Assembly (NCBI GenBank): GCA_029378245.1
Contig: JARKIF010000031.1
Location: 124,001 to 188,000 of the forward strand
Direction: 5' to 3'
From: Roridomyces roridus
Taxonomy: Eukaryota > Basidiomycota > Agaricomycetes > Agaricales > Mycenaceae
Length of the DNA: 64,000 nucleotides
The notes below the pieces were generated by a model. That model was not told where the DNA came from, did no database searches, and saw nothing but the letters and a program-made list of their open reading frames with translations. This document shows, piece by piece, positions 32,769-44,606 of the stretch. The first letter of the stretch is position 1, and every line of letters starts with the position of its first letter. Both the position numbers and the translations under genes were made by a program.

Positions 32769-35288
32769 ATGAACGACCCGAACCACTACAGCACAAAGCC
32801 CGATACGAAGCATTCGTCGGGAAACGAATCGTCGTCCCTGCCGCCCATCTCAGGCACCACTCTTCAAGATGGTTTCTCCACGTATATGAAGCGCGGGCTC
32901 GACGGAGATCCCGCCCGACCTCACAAGTCCCGCCCCCGCTCGCAATCTCGCTCAGCGAGCTCCCTCTCAAACCTCCTCCTCGTCACCACCGAGCGCCTCG
33001 GGCAGGAAACCAGCCGCGCTAATGCATCGGACGTGCGTTGCTCAGAGGTTATGCAGCACCTACGCACCGTTGTGCAAGATCGAGATACACTACGGCGGTC
33101 GCTCGCCAAGGTGCACGAGGAGCTGAATCTGTACAAGCTTCAGCTTGACGTGGCGCAGAACGAGATCTACCGCGCGCAGAAGATCGTTGATGGGGTGGAT
33201 AAGGCGCGCGTCGAGGCGGAGGAGCAGGCAGCCAAAGACAGGACCCTTGCGAGGCAGCTGGTCTCTGAGCGCGCTGTGTGGGTTGCGAGGGAGGAGGGAC
33301 GGAGTGAGGGGTTCCAGCAGGGTTTACGGGAGGGCAGGCGTTTGGCTCTTTCTCGTCGGCGTGCAGAGGGGCGGTATGAGCAAGGCGAGGAGATGTACGA
33401 CTACGAGACTTCCCCACGTTCCTCGCGCTCTGGGTCTAGTAGCCAAAAAGCTTGGTCGTCGCCAGCACGGTGAGCACTCTTCCATTGTCTAAACCCCATT
33501 ATTGACGACGCTTCAGATCTGTGCACTCGGCATTGCCTGATCTGGCCGCTTCCTACGCTCCTACGCTCCCAGGGCGGGCATCAGTTCCCTCAATCGGCCC
33601 ATCATCTTCCTCTCCACCTCGGGCCTCCCGACAGTCACCGCCACCGCCACCGCCTCCCGTTCGCACCGAACGTGTCCCGTCACCCAAGTCATCACGACCG
33701 CTCCCTCAAGCTCCTCACCGCTCCCCAGAACCCATCGACATTCGCTCCGACCGTCCCTCAATGCCTGCGCCCGTCGCACCCGTGCCCGTGGTAGCACCCG
33801 TGCCCGTGGTAGCACCCGTGCCCGTGGCAGCGCCCGCCCCCGTCCCTGCCATGCAACGTGCCCCGCCAACGCCATCCATCCGATCTCATCGCTCGCGTTC
33901 GCGCTCCGTCACAATACCAGACGGATGGATTCCCACCGTCGGTGCTGACTCGGTCATTTCACTCCCACCGCCTCACGAGCTGAGTCGGCCTGTGTCGATG
34001 GTCGACGTTGATACCGACGAGGAGGATCAAGCACCGCCAGCGCGTGCCGGCGAGGGCTTGAGGGGGCGTACCGTCTCGAATGTATCACGCGTCTCCACGA
34101 GGATGTCTCAATTCGACATTCTCAGTCCGCCGAAACCCTCCGAGGATGAGAAGTCTAGCACGCGGTCTTCGGCACAGGTCGTGCAGGATTGGCGCGCTGC
34201 TAATGACCCGCCACGTCAGGAAGATTATGTGGGTGTTTCGTCATGTATGCTCGGAGTCTGTACCTGGCTAATCCTTTCTTTCGCTAGTTCTCCCCTCATT
34301 CTCATAGCAGGCAGAATGGACCCCGACGTCCACGCGAGATTGTCATGCCGATGCCACTGTCGATGACGATGGCTCCGCCTTCGCGACCGAGGACGAGCAA
34401 TGACATCAGCTCAAGAAGTGGATTGTACGCTGCATCTACTTCTGTCCAGCCAACAACGCCTCCACCCCAGCCTCTGCCACCGCAGGAGAATGCGATTCCA
34501 GGACCTGGTGAGATGACGCCGGGCGGGCGTCCGCGATCCGCGCTGGCTTGGATCAAGACGCGTCTGAGTCGGTCGTTCTCCACGTCCAGTGTACCGAATA
34601 TTGAAGTGGAGCCTCCGGTGTGTATCCAATCCTGGACATGAGTTTCGAGCCTATACTAAACTGAATCTAGTCCAACTCGGCCTCCCACCCCTCAACCGAA
34701 AATACCGTGAACCGCATCCTCCTCACGCCGTCAGATGCGGGGCACAATACGCTTCCGCAGGACTTTTTGCCAGAGGTCTCAAACGCACTGGCAGGCGTCC
34801 ATTCTGTACCTGCTCTACCACCTGATGCAGGCGGGCCTGGAGGTAGTCTCATCGTCCTGCCGGACAACCAACTACCGCCAGGGTTCGTGCCCCTCAGCCC
34901 CATCAGTCCCATCTTACCCAGTTTCGCGCCTTTCACCACCACCGCCGCCGCGCCTGCGCCTGCGCCCACTGGGACCGGGCCCTTCATCTTCGACCCTCCT
35001 CCCCGTCCAGCGACGCAGAATTCAAGCCCGCAGCCTCCTGCATACACCCCGCGTGACATCTACCGTGACGTGCCACTCCGGCCTGCGACGGCCTCGAGTA
35101 TGGGGCATGGGCATGGGAGTACTCGGAGGATGAATATGTACGTGCGGAACCCAGGCTCTGACTCCTCGTCGGACACTGGGAGTGCGAGCCCCACGACGAG
35201 TCGAGCGAGGGGTGCGAATATGAGTATTGGGTCGGCGATGCTACAGCAAGGGCCGCTGTCGCCGCTCAATCTCGCCATGTCTGTTTGA
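32769..35288 (+). CDS. Ser/Pro-rich protein with an N-terminal coiled coil
   Basis: Not a family I can name. Exon 1 has a Ser/Arg-rich lead, then a long charged heptad region (about residues 70-190: HLRTVVQDRDTLRRSLAKVH, ELNLYKLQLDVAQNEIYRAQ), predicted coiled coil. The remainder is low-complexity Ser/Pro/Arg, including a VAPVPV tandem repeat (about 33775-33830), Ser-Arg phospho-type motifs (RSHRSRSRSVTIPDGWIP) and PRSALAWIKTRLSRSFSTSS. Introns at about 33470-33516, 34228-34287 and 34619-34670. Ends TGA at 35288. Composition is that of a regulated cytoplasmic scaffold, but that is inference. Host-like, with no transposon resemblance. Confidence 0.75.
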
Positions 35289-35748
35289 GTTGGTGATGCG
35301 GGAGATGAAGAAGACGCTGGATTCTCCTTCACGATTGAGACGACACGACTATAATGAATATTAATGTCTATGTTCTCCTTTGGCGCTGGCCCGCATCTGC
35401 CCTCAGGCTCCCCCTCCCATCCTTCTCCCCCAGCTCCACACATGTACTTCATGACACCATCATCCTCATGTATGTAACAAGTATGCCAACTCCTCATTAT
35501 CGGGCTGTCCGATTCTGCTGAAAAAAAAATACATACATGCATTGTCTGTCTATCTAAGTACGATCACCGTTGCTCAGGCTTCTCGCTCGATGAGGTATGC
35601 ATTTTTTCTCTGGTGACAACACACGTGGTCAAAGTTTTCAAATTTCCTCTGTGTACGCGTTTGATGGCGGAGATAGACTTGAGTCCCTTGTCAACAGAAA
35701 CTTTTCTAGCCGGCAGTGATTGAATCACCCTTTGTCCTTTGCCACGAC
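35289..35748. promoter_or_regulatory. Intergenic containing the BTB copy-3 upstream element
   Basis: Near its right end (about 35627-35675) GGTCAAAGTTTTCAAATTTC and TGTACGCGTTTGATGGCGG repeat the elements upstream of BTB copies 1 and 2. The rest shows no gene. Confidence 0.55.
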
Positions 35749-36255
35749 ATGCAAGTGGACGACACCGTGCCGCACCGCATCCCAGAACTCTGGTTCGACG
35801 ACGGAAACATCGTGATACAAGCAGGAAACAGTCAGTTTCGTGTCTATGGAGGCATCCTGGCTGCTCGCTCGCCTGTCTTCAGGGACATGCTGTCGTTTCC
35901 GCAGCCTCTCAACCCCGAGCTAGTCGAAGGGTGTCCAGTGGTGCACCTCCCGGACGCCGGGACCGAAGTCACTGTTTTCTTGAGGGCGATCTTTGACTCA
36001 GAGTAAGTACGTTCCCGGTGGCTCCTTTGACATCTCATTGACACCAATCAGGTTTTTCATGCCCTTTCCCGTCCGCACGGCACTCGATATCATTGTGGGA
36101 GTCCTTCGACTGAGTCACAAATATGAGGTCGAGCACCTGCGTCGGCGTGCTTTGATTCACCTATCCTCGGGATATCATACCGAATTGTCGAGATGGGACA
36201 AAGTAGTACTCGGACCCAAGAACAACAACTATGATCCTCCGACACTCAGCATTAG
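35749..36255 (+). pseudogene. BTB/POZ gene, copy 3, truncated at its 3' side
   Basis: ATG at 35749 gives MQVDDTVPHRIPELWFDDGN, GGILAARSPVFRDMLSFPQP and, after one intron (about 36003-36051), FFMPFPVRTALDIIVGVLRL and HKYEVEHLRRRALIHLSSGY. Resemblance to copy 2 ends near 36255, where copy 2 continues for about 190 further residues. Sequence beyond is a hairpin and the left flank of a KDZ mobile unit. No 3' half of this gene was found elsewhere in the window. The open frame runs on to a stop near 36320 and adds unrelated residues. Confidence 0.82.
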
Positions 36256-36273
36256 GACCACCTTTGGGACCTA

Positions 36274-36336
36274 TATATCCCTTCAAATTAGAAGGGACGG
36301 CTGGGGGGGGTGTCCCTTCTAATTTGAAGGGATATA
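36274..36336. repeat. Perfect 25-bp stem hairpin with G-rich loop
   Basis: Arms 36274-36298 and 36312-36336 (left arm TATATCCCTTCAAATTAGAA plus GGGAC) are exact reverse complements around a 13-base loop with a run of eight G. It lies at the point where BTB copy 3 is lost and just left of the KDZ unit's repeats. Confidence 0.9.
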
Positions 36337-36352
36337 GCGATTTCTCCCTAGA

Positions 36353-36446
36353 TGCAATAAAGGGCGCAATAAATGTTGCAATAAAGTCGCAGATTACTAT
36401 ATAGAACTCACCAAGTACAAGTAGGTAGCATTTCGTTGCAATAAAG
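36353..36446. repeat. Left (C/T)GCAATAAA repeat cluster
   Basis: Four copies, at 36353, 36365, 36377 and 36437. The pair CGCAATAAATGTTGCAATAA recurs almost unchanged at 44396. Confidence 0.7.
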
Positions 36447-36509
36447 TTGTGCCGGTCATCAGCCATTGATATGCCATCATGATTTTACCAAAAAAGGAAC
36501 TAAGACAAT

Positions 36510-39500
36510 CTATTCTGCAATACTCTCCCCCCGCTCCTCGGCATCAATTCCAAGACCTGTGAGCCTGAAGAGCATTTCAGAGACTTGCTCATCATGCGCA
36601 TCATCACCCTCGGCATCCGAATCATCATCATCATCCGGGGCTTTTCTCTCCCCCTCCTCCGTCGACAACTCCTCCGCTCCCGCCAGCCCAGGCTCCCTCG
36701 GCGTCTCCTCATCCACATTCATGTCTCCCTCCCCACCACCAACCGCAGGCCCAGATGCAGGCACAAGTGGGACTCCCGGCGTCAATGACGCAGTACACCG
36801 GTCGCCCCACTTCCGCTTCAAGGCCCAAAGTCGCATCATATGCGACTGCTCGAACCTCTCCCGCCGCATACGATACTCTTCAAGAAGCACCGCCAACTCG
36901 TGATCTGCCTCCGCCTGTTCTTCCGTCTTGCCCTCGGTCCTCCGCAGTGCTGCCTCGCGTTTACGAAGGAAAGCGCCCTCGTCCCGCATCCAAGTAACAA
37001 AACGACGGATTTCAATATCCAGTCGTTTTATCTCTTCATGTGCACGCTCCAGTCGAAACCAACGGTTCATCACCGAGCGATAGGCGGGGCGGGCCCAGTA
37101 CTGCTGGTCAACGCCATGATGGCTGTGGCGCAGGAGGTCGAAGTCGGCAAGGAAGGCGTACTCGAGAACCTTCTCGATGTCGACGGGATCGCGGGGCGGT
37201 GTTACTGTAGCGGCGGCGGCATTGTATTTGGCCACCGCATTCCGCACGGCCTTGGAGCGGGCTTGCAGAGACTTGGCTATGTGCTTTCTCATCTTGTAAC
37301 CTGTAGCCTCGTTCAGCAGGAAGGAAAGAAAAACAATATTGCAGACGCACCTGTCCCCGACTGATTCATTTTCGTCAACTCAAAGAGCCGCTCCACCACC
37401 AGGAGCTCAAGCCGGTCCAGAGCCCGCTGATACTCCAGCCAACGCGCCTCCTTCTGTGCAGCCATATAGCTTGGATGGTCGACGGTCCACCGAGTAGTAA
37501 CATTCAGCTCCCGCTCGAGATCTGCCAATACCGTGGCCGTGCGCTCCCTCTTCTCCAACGCGTGCCTGAGGGCGATATCGGCCTTGCCCTTGCCAGGGGT
37601 GAATGCTGCAGCGTCGCTCTGTGCTTGACGAACGGCAGCTCGGCATTGAGCGACTTTGGTCCTATAGCTCAAAGGTCAGATACCGCAGCAATAGCTGCAA
37701 GGTAGACCAGAAGCTGGTCTGTCTATGACTTGTCGATAGACAGACCAGTCGATCTGGGAAATGATCAAAGGGAGGCGCGCGTTTCCTTTTTGAGCGATTT
37801 CGGCATGCTCACGTGACTCCAGCGCGAACGAGCCGTTTGGACCCTCCGCGGCCTCTTGAGGCGAAAATTCATGTTCCTTACACTGGTTATGACTCTCAAA
37901 TACATTAAGAGTGACGATGAGGTGTGGAAGAATAAATTGCGCGTAGTAATAACAATATAATACAATGAAAGAGGCAAAATGGATGCAGTGAGAGGCAAAA
38001 TGAATCCCCTACCTTGTTCGGAGCCTTGCCAAATGGTTAGGCCATCGCCAGATTATATCTACATCCGATGGGAGCGCAGAACATCGGAAATCGGCGGAAT
38101 AAGTGGCCGCACAGTCAAGGGCTCAGAGGGCACCGACCGAAGCTGTGGGACGGACACGTCGAGATGGGACATAAGGAGAGGAATACAAGGCGTCGCATGT
38201 ATGCCATGCGCTGAAGCGCCGGGAGGAGGAGGTGGTGTTCGGGGATTGCGCAAGCGAGGTGGTGAGATCGTCGCGGGAAGTGTGGTAAACAGGCGAAACG
38301 GTGCCGCGTGGGTAGAAAGAACGAAGTCGACGAGTTCTTGAGAAGGCCAATGCCCAGCGCGCAGCCTTTCAGTTTCATGGATACGAAAACCACATTAAGC
38401 ACGCACCTTGCGCCTGCACTCGCCGCCTGGACTTGCAGCTCCCCGCGTCTCGCGTCTTCATGGCTACATACTTCGGTGGCCTTTTGGGCGTCGTTGAGCC
38501 GTCTGACCGAGCTGTAGAGCCTGGAGTTGGCCAGTGCAGGTCGGGTGGATTGCGGCGCTCGTCTTGCTCTTTCCTGGATCAGGTGGGCTTTCTGGGTGCA
38601 CTATGATCATTTTTTGAGGGTTTTGTGCGACGCTGCTGGACCGGGGATGCGTTGTACGAGGCTGGGGAGAGCAAGGGAGAGCAAGGGAAAAGGGAGGTCG
38701 TTTGCTGGCAGTCACGAGACGATGCCGAAATCGCCCAAAAAGGAAACGCGCGCCTCCCTTTGATCATTTCCCAGATCGACCAGTCTGTCTATCGACATAT
38801 CATAGACAGACTGGTCTCGAGTCTAGCTGCAAGGGAAAGACTTACGCATTGGCGCTGTCATCGTCGAGGGCTGCAACGTAGCGCGTCGCAGGCGTCTCCA
38901 CCGTGTTCTTGGAGCTCTTGTACAGCTCCTGCAGATAGGCCTTCTCGTCAGCAAGCGCCTGCACAAACTCGCTCCCATCGACCACATCCTCCTCCCACAT
39001 CATCCTCCGGACAATTCCCTCGTCGTCCAGAATCTTGAGGGCCTGCTCATAGTTGGAGCACAAGAAGGTAGCTACAGGTGGTTGTCAGTCCGCAGACTGA
39101 AGAAAGAAACGCTCGGTTACTCACCAAGGTTGGCGTAAACGTCGAAATCGTCCGTGTGCTTGAAGTAGGCAGTTATCTCCTGCTGGCGATGGAAACGGCT
39201 TGCGCGGCGGCAGCAACCCGCCAATGCGTTGCTCCGGGAGAATCTCCGCTCGCAGCCCTCCAGATCCTCGATACCGAGGCCCTTGACATATAATGCCAAG
39301 AAGCACACTTGGCAGAGCCGGTTATGGGCATGCCCGTGGAATGCCCCGACCAGGCAGCGAAGCCGACTCTCGCGCGCCTCGGGTCCCAGCTCGCTCTTGT
39401 CGAGCGTGGTGCAAAAGTGGCACCCGATGTCGTAGCCAACACCGAGATCGACGCCAAAGTGCTTGAGGAGATGCTCAACAACGGCAAGGGGGTACTTTGA

Positions 39501-41094
39501 GCTAAAAAAATGTCAACAGCAGGAGAGGTCAAGCAAAATGTAAACGCACAGTTCTCCGCTCCGCAGCATGTCCACCAACACCAACGCAAACCCGTGCCGA
39601 CAAAGGCAGAGAAAGATTCCTGTCTCGTCGAATATTCCCCACATTTTGGCGGTCACGTCGTTGACCATGTTCTTCCAACGCTCCTTGCACGGATTCTCCT
39701 CGCCCTGTGTCCAATGTCAGTATCCACATTCGGCGGTGAGTTCCAGACGTACATTGTCATCCGTTGGTAAGACATCCGCCAGCCGCTTCCGCGCCCACTC
39801 ATCGACCTTCTCGCGTGGCAGATAGTATCCGTCGCTGGCGTCTCGGTCGTCGTAACGCTCGTTGGAATCCCCTGGACCATCCGCGTCTGGGCCACGCCGT
39901 AGCACTCTCTTCAATGAGTCGTTGCCGTCCATGGTCACCAGCATGCTGAATATAAGCTGGTCCTCGCCCTCGAGTTTGTAGGTACACGCTGGGCAGCAAT
40001 TCTTCATACGCCAGGCAGGGCTGTCGCGACCGAGGGAACGAAGGACTTGGGTCTCTGTGCGGCGGCGTAGGTCGAGGTAGAGATCAAAGGCTATGGAGAA
40101 ATGTTGATGCATTGTCGACCGGGGAGGGACCTAATGAAGCGGAGTTGGAGTCAGTTTTCCAGCATGACCAATGCAGCAGCGTGAGGAGAAACACACCCCG
40201 TGTAAGTCGGCCAGCGTCTTGGTGAATGCGTAGATGGAAAATTGGGGGCATCGCGCATGTGATACCCGGTATAGGTCCAACGTCGCCATCGTGAAAACAA
40301 CCGACGGTGTCCACGGTGCAGACGGAACTAGCCCAAGTCTGACCAGCGCCGCCGAAAGCCCTCCGCAGCCCTTGGGGAGGACAACGTTCTCACTGTGCTC
40401 CGCTAGAGATTTCAGCATCAAGGAGGAACTTTAAAAATAAAATAAAAAAGCTACTCACTGAAAAGATCCATGACCAGAACATGCAAAAGTTCTGGGTCAT
40501 CATCCTCTTCCTCTACAGGCTTCCCCCATGCACGGAAACCCGAGTATGCCTTGACTATATCCGGCATTTGGACAAGAAACACGTTATTGCGCCTTTGAGT
40601 ACGATCCCTCCGCGTTCGTGTGTCTTTACACCGGGTTCTGAAGCACGGTAAGTCAAGGAAGCATGAAAGGGGAAGTACCACTTACCGAGCGCGCTCTGTC
40701 AACTCAATGATATCCTCCAATGTATCGCCCACCTCCCCTCCAGCATGGCTGATCAGAGCCTGCTCCGTCCCATTCAACACACCATCGACTGCGTTGACTC
40801 CAGGAAAGTTGGCTGGGTCGAGGGTGTTGTCGGCTGCCAGGTCTTGTAGTGCCTGCAGATTCTGACGGTTTGTAACGGACATAACTGGGCAGGAATCAGA
40901 CAAAGCAAAAGGAGGGAATCTTCGTACTCACCCTCCCAATTCTCCCGTCGTGTTATGGCACGAGCATCTTGATACTCTTCCATAGCACGGGCTCCCATCC
41001 GAACCTTCTTGGCGGGCGGGACCACACACGGGTCCTCTGTTGTAGCGACCGACATGAGCTGCCATTTCCGAGCACGATTCTTGCTTCTGTGCAT
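36510..41094 (-). CDS. KDZ-family transposase (Kyakuja-type), apparently intact
   Basis: Transposase of the KDZ superfamily with an RNase-H-like fold. The start at 41094 opens a basic lead (MHRSKNRARKW). Then come RTRRDRTQ and MPDIVKAYSGFRAWG, the Cys cluster region NCCPACTYKL, the first catalytic Asp block LVTMDGNDSLKRV, GIFDETGIFLCLCRHGFALV, YPLAVVEHLLKHFGVDLGVG, GYDIGCHF, GAFHGHAHNRLCQ and the acidic GIEDLEGCER. The C-terminal helical part includes HIAKSLQARSKAVRNAVAKY and FLADFDLLRHSHHGVDQQYW, followed by an acidic tail ending at 36510. About ten introns; I read through all exons without an internal stop. One intron contains a 1.1-kb insertion. Divergent from the dioxygenase gene at 41334. 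Confidence 0.92.
37703..38823. mobile_element. Foldback/MULE-like non-autonomous element in a KDZ intron
   Basis: 1121-bp insertion flanked by the 11-bp direct repeat TAGCTGCAAGG (37692-37702 and 38824-38834), an apparent target duplication of the length seen for Mutator-like elements. Ends are imperfect inverted repeats of about 110 bp sharing, for example, GATCTGGGAAATGATCAAAG. Each end begins with a hairpin: a 13-bp perfect stem at 37714-37748 and a 15-bp perfect stem at 38778-38816, both with 9-base loops. No coding frame resembling a transposase lies inside. It sits within the intron between ALDDDSANA and TKVAQCRAA of the KDZ gene. Confidence 0.88.
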
Positions 41095-41333
41095 GAGGAC
41101 GGAGGGAGTGAGATTGAGGAAGCAGGGCTGAGATTGAAGAAAGAGGGAGGAGGAGGAACGCGGCAATGAGATACGAGCAGGATGATCGAGGACGGGAGCC
41201 GTCCAAAAACACGCGAGCGTGATCAAACAAGTCACGTAAAGACACGGCAGCAATTTACGTAAACCTCTTTGTTGCCGTCGCGAATCTTTCTTTCTTCCCT
41301 TCGTCTTGCTGGCAGTTGTCGGGTGTCGTTCTC
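41095..41333. promoter_or_regulatory. Shared divergent promoter of KDZ transposase and TET/JBP gene
   Basis: Only 239 bp separate the two start codons, so the two genes probably share control elements. The dioxygenase side has pyrimidine-rich tracts (TTTCTTTCTTCCCTTC at about 41287) typical of fungal start regions. Confidence 0.6.
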
Positions 41334-43317
41334 ATGGACGGTAAGTCAAATTTCAATTGTCATGCAATGGAATCCGAACTTGGAACCCGGCGCACGCTGC
41401 AAAGAGCTCCCTCGCGGAACTTGGCGCTGGCACTCTTTTTCCCTTCGTATTCTACATACTGACTATCCAAGTTTTAGGCCTACTCCAGCTTCCAAGGCGT
41501 CGTCTCCGTTCCAAGAAGGAGTACTCACCTTTTGACCTGGCCCTTGGGCTTGCCATTCAGCCTGCCGTCTACTTTGATGCGGAGGAACAGCTGAGGGTGT
41601 TTTTGGAAGAGCAGCAGACGAACGGGACCTTGTACGAGCCCGAGGATATCATCGTCCCCGCCCTGTCCTCGCTTACTCTCAACGGTGCGTTGCTGCTCTC
41701 TCCATCTCTGTCACGAATTGACGCGGTCTTAATAGTCCCTGACGTTCCTTTGGCCGACCCCCAGTCATCCATTCCCGTGGCACCAAATGCTACGTTGGGT
41801 GTATCTGCCGCTGTCAATCGCAAGCAGAAATTCAATGTCAAACGCGCTCAGCGTCGCCAAGGCGCGTCGACCTCAGCAGCCAGCCACACCCCCCATCGGG
41901 ATCGCCTCAAGAAAGCCTCCTCCGCTACAGCACGGGAGAAGATTAAATCCAAGGTCAAACGTGACCATGAACGTCGCCTCAACCCTGCCTCCCCCACCAA
42001 CCCCAAACTCAAGCACATACATCTGAAAAGAGCACGCGAGGCCACGTCATCGCCCATACACGTCGCTGTGGACGCCAACGACCTTCCACACTCCAAGCCT
42101 GGGTGGATTGGGGTCCGGCGAGGGCAGGACGTCGACCTTTGGGAGTACGAGGACGAGCTGAGTGAGCTCAGCGTCGGTGACTCGGGAATGGGGCCCTGTA
42201 TATACACCCAAGCGCAGGTCGATGCGTTGGTGGGCAAACCTGGGTTCAGATACATACCTTGGCTTGGATGGTAAGCCCTCCTCCCCCTCCTTCAGCCGCC
42301 GGAGCTCACCATCGCACCAGGCTCACGATACCTATTGTCGACTCGACTCGAAGAATCATTGCGCTTCTGGGCGGGGAACCTCGGGATAAAGAACGGTGGA
42401 AGCTCGTTGTTGATGGTGCCGCAAAGGAGATGGAGCAGCGTGAGGAACGCATTCGTCTTTCTGCTCGGGAGTATCAGCACCGCAGGGCGCAGGAGGAATA
42501 TGCGGCTTTGACACGCGGGCCGTCCTTTGGGACTGGTCAAACGGTACGTCCCTCCTCTCTACCATTCCCTGCCTTCTCATTTCATTCCTGCAGGAACCAG
42601 GCGAGCTGCACACCAACGTGGCAAACACCGCCGTCACTGAGGAGCTCATGCACCACAAGTTCTTCCTCGACATTGTAGGATTCACCATGCGTGCGTACAA
42701 TTTGCATACACATATATTCCTCATCTCCTGACATACGCGTAGTGCTCATGTCTATCTACGCCCCACGTCTCTTTGCACGATATCAGAAGTGCAAGGACGA
42801 TCTTCTCGCCTGGAAGCAACTGAGATGGAATTTTGACTGCAGCGTGCTGGCGGCTTGCACGTGGAACTTTGGGCGTGCGGTCACTCGTCCACACCGCGAC
42901 TTTGGGAACTTGGCTCCGGGATGGTGCCCTGTCACAGCGCTTGGCGACTACAACCCCGACCTTGGCGGCCACATCATCCTATGGGAACTCCGTCTCATCA
43001 TCCGCTTTCCCCCAGGCTCCACCATCTTCATCCCATCCGCGATCATCACCCATTCCAATACTCCTATCCAGCCGCATGAAAAACGCCACTCGTTTACACA
43101 ATTCACATCGGGTTCCTTATTCCGCTGGGTTGCAAATGGGAATAGGACGAATGACGACTTCCTTGCAACTGCGTCGCCAGAGGAGAAGGCGCAGAGAGAC
43201 CAGGCGGCTGGAACTCGGTGGGAGGATGGACTCAGTTTTTTTTTCGACCTTGGACAAATTGGAATTACTCTACAAAACTCAGTAGATACAGTAGATAAAT
43301 ACCCTATGTCTTCTTGA
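41334..43317 (+). CDS. TET/JBP-like 2-oxoglutarate Fe(II) dioxygenase, copy 1
   Basis: Family that oxidises methylated bases (5-methylcytosine to hydroxymethylcytosine and beyond) in DNA, using 2-oxoglutarate and iron. ATG at 41334 begins a tiny exon (MDG) spliced past 41341-41475 to LLQLPRRRLRSKKEYSPFDL. A long basic, Lys/Arg-rich region follows (VKRAQRRQGAS, REKIKSKVKRDHERR) that would suit DNA binding. The catalytic double-stranded beta-helix has the metal motif HRD in RPHRDFGN, then GWCPVTALGDYNPDLGGHII, the distal His in IITHSNTPI and the 2OG-binding Arg in RHSFTQFTSGSLFRW. Four introns. Ends TGA at 43317. All expected metal and cosubstrate ligands are present. Divergently paired with a KDZ transposase, as described for basidiomycete TET/JBP genes. 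Confidence 0.9.
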
Positions 43318-43712
43318 CGTGCACAATCGCATTTGCCTCCACATTACCGTCTAGAATCCACGAAGACGAGTGTCAGTTACTTACCACGCATGTCACTGAC
43401 TTACCACAGTCGGCGCGGATTCTTTTTATCTAGGTTAACACCACAGATCTCTGCCCCATCTGGCGCTTCAGGCTGCTTGGTACAGACCCTCTGGGGGGGG
43501 TATTTGAATTTTTTCTCTAATTAATTGAGCATTCTGTGGTCGAAAATTTACTTGGTCTGGATTCACATCCGAATCGAGTCTCAGATTTCTACTGCTGACC
43601 ACCATCCTCTCTCTTGACTCCCTTGCTCAAAGCCACTACATCGGCGATTCACCACTCTGTGGCTCAACCACACACTCTCTCCAACGCTCCTAGCTCTCAC
43701 CATCCGCACAAA

Positions 43713-44347
43713 ATGAAAATGCCACCCAAGGCGCGAGTCCCCGCCGCTCAACGCCAAGCCACATATAGGCTGAAGTGTGTGTCTCCCTTGCACTTCACTC
43801 TCTGTTCTGACACCATCCAAGCCATTTGGAACAGGAACTTGCTCGTGGTCGAACTCACGCAGCCCGACGACGCGCCCAGTCCAAGAGCAGCCCGACCTTA
43901 GATGCTGTCGCCAAAATCCAGGCCAACCAGTACGCTGCGGGTTACAGGGCCACCAATCGTTCGCGGCTGGCTCAGAAGGAAATGTTACGGCGCTGTCGGT
44001 GCGTCTCCTTGTCTTCCTCTTTCTCCACGCCCTCTAATTTACTCTACAGGAAAACCATTGACAAAATCGGTTATGATGCGTGGCTAGATACTTGGCAGAG
44101 ACGACACCCTGGCCAGACCCCACCTTGCGAGCGTGGCGACACCCAATCACCCCCTCCATCCATCCCCGACAACGACGACGATGCCCATAACATCAAGCTC
44201 GAGAAGCTCATTCAGAGCAAGCGGTGCAAGGAGGCGCAACGGTGCAGCACGTTGGAGGAGTTGGAAACAGCGTGGGAGGAGGTGGAGTGGGCACAGCAGC
44301 TGGAGCAACTGGAGGTGGTGGGGGCGGGGGCGGAGTCGGGTGTCTGA
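43713..44347 (+). CDS. Small basic cargo protein, MPPK type
   Basis: Not an assigned family. Spliced reading: MKMPPKARVPAAQRQATYRL, then ELARGRTHAARRRAQSKSSP, AVAKIQANQYAAGYRATNRS, and after an intron RKTIDKIGYDAWLDTWQRRH and an acidic, Glu-rich helical tail, ending TGA at 44347. The pattern of a short MPP lead, Arg/Ala-rich helices with repeated YRATNR/YRDR-like ends and a variable tail resembles the first exons of the Cys-rich cargo gene at 52944. Start chosen at the first ATG; 43719 is equally possible. Splice donors in the first intron are ambiguous. Confidence 0.6.
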
Positions 44348-44395
44348 TGCCTATCAGCACGCCGCCACTCGACTCATTTCTTGGTGTAATTATCT

Positions 44396-44417
44396 CGCAA
44401 TAAATGTTGCAATAAAT
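44396..44417. repeat. Right (C/T)GCAATAAA repeat pair
   Basis: CGCAATAAATGTTGCAATAA, matching 36365-36384, in the same rather than inverted orientation. Confidence 0.7.
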
Positions 44418-44606
44418 GTCACTTTCCTTCCATTAGAGTCTTCCAGCCACTGCCAGCAGGAACGCGAACAACGTCCTTGAAAATGAGGCCAGCACATGGG
44501 TACGTAATGAAGCGGTGGCAGCGGATGTCTCGTTAAAACGACTCTTTTCCTCCCTTCATCTCCCACTCTTTTCACCCCACTCTTTTTGCACCCACTCACC
44601 TGCAAC

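Larger units (their letters stand above)
36274..44417. mobile_element. KDZ mobile unit 1 (ends approximate)
   Basis: Unit holding a KDZ transposase, a divergent TET/JBP-like dioxygenase and a small cargo gene. CGCAATAAAT/TGCAATAAA repeats occur at 36353-36446 and 44396-44417. Left edge placed at the hairpin where BTB copy 3 ends. The right edge could instead lie near 45.9 kb, which would include the gene at 44607. Confidence 0.6.

Noticed and set aside
37703..38823. Protein-coding genes inside the foldback element
   Set aside because: Short frames on both strands show no family likeness, and the segment behaves as a non-autonomous insertion.
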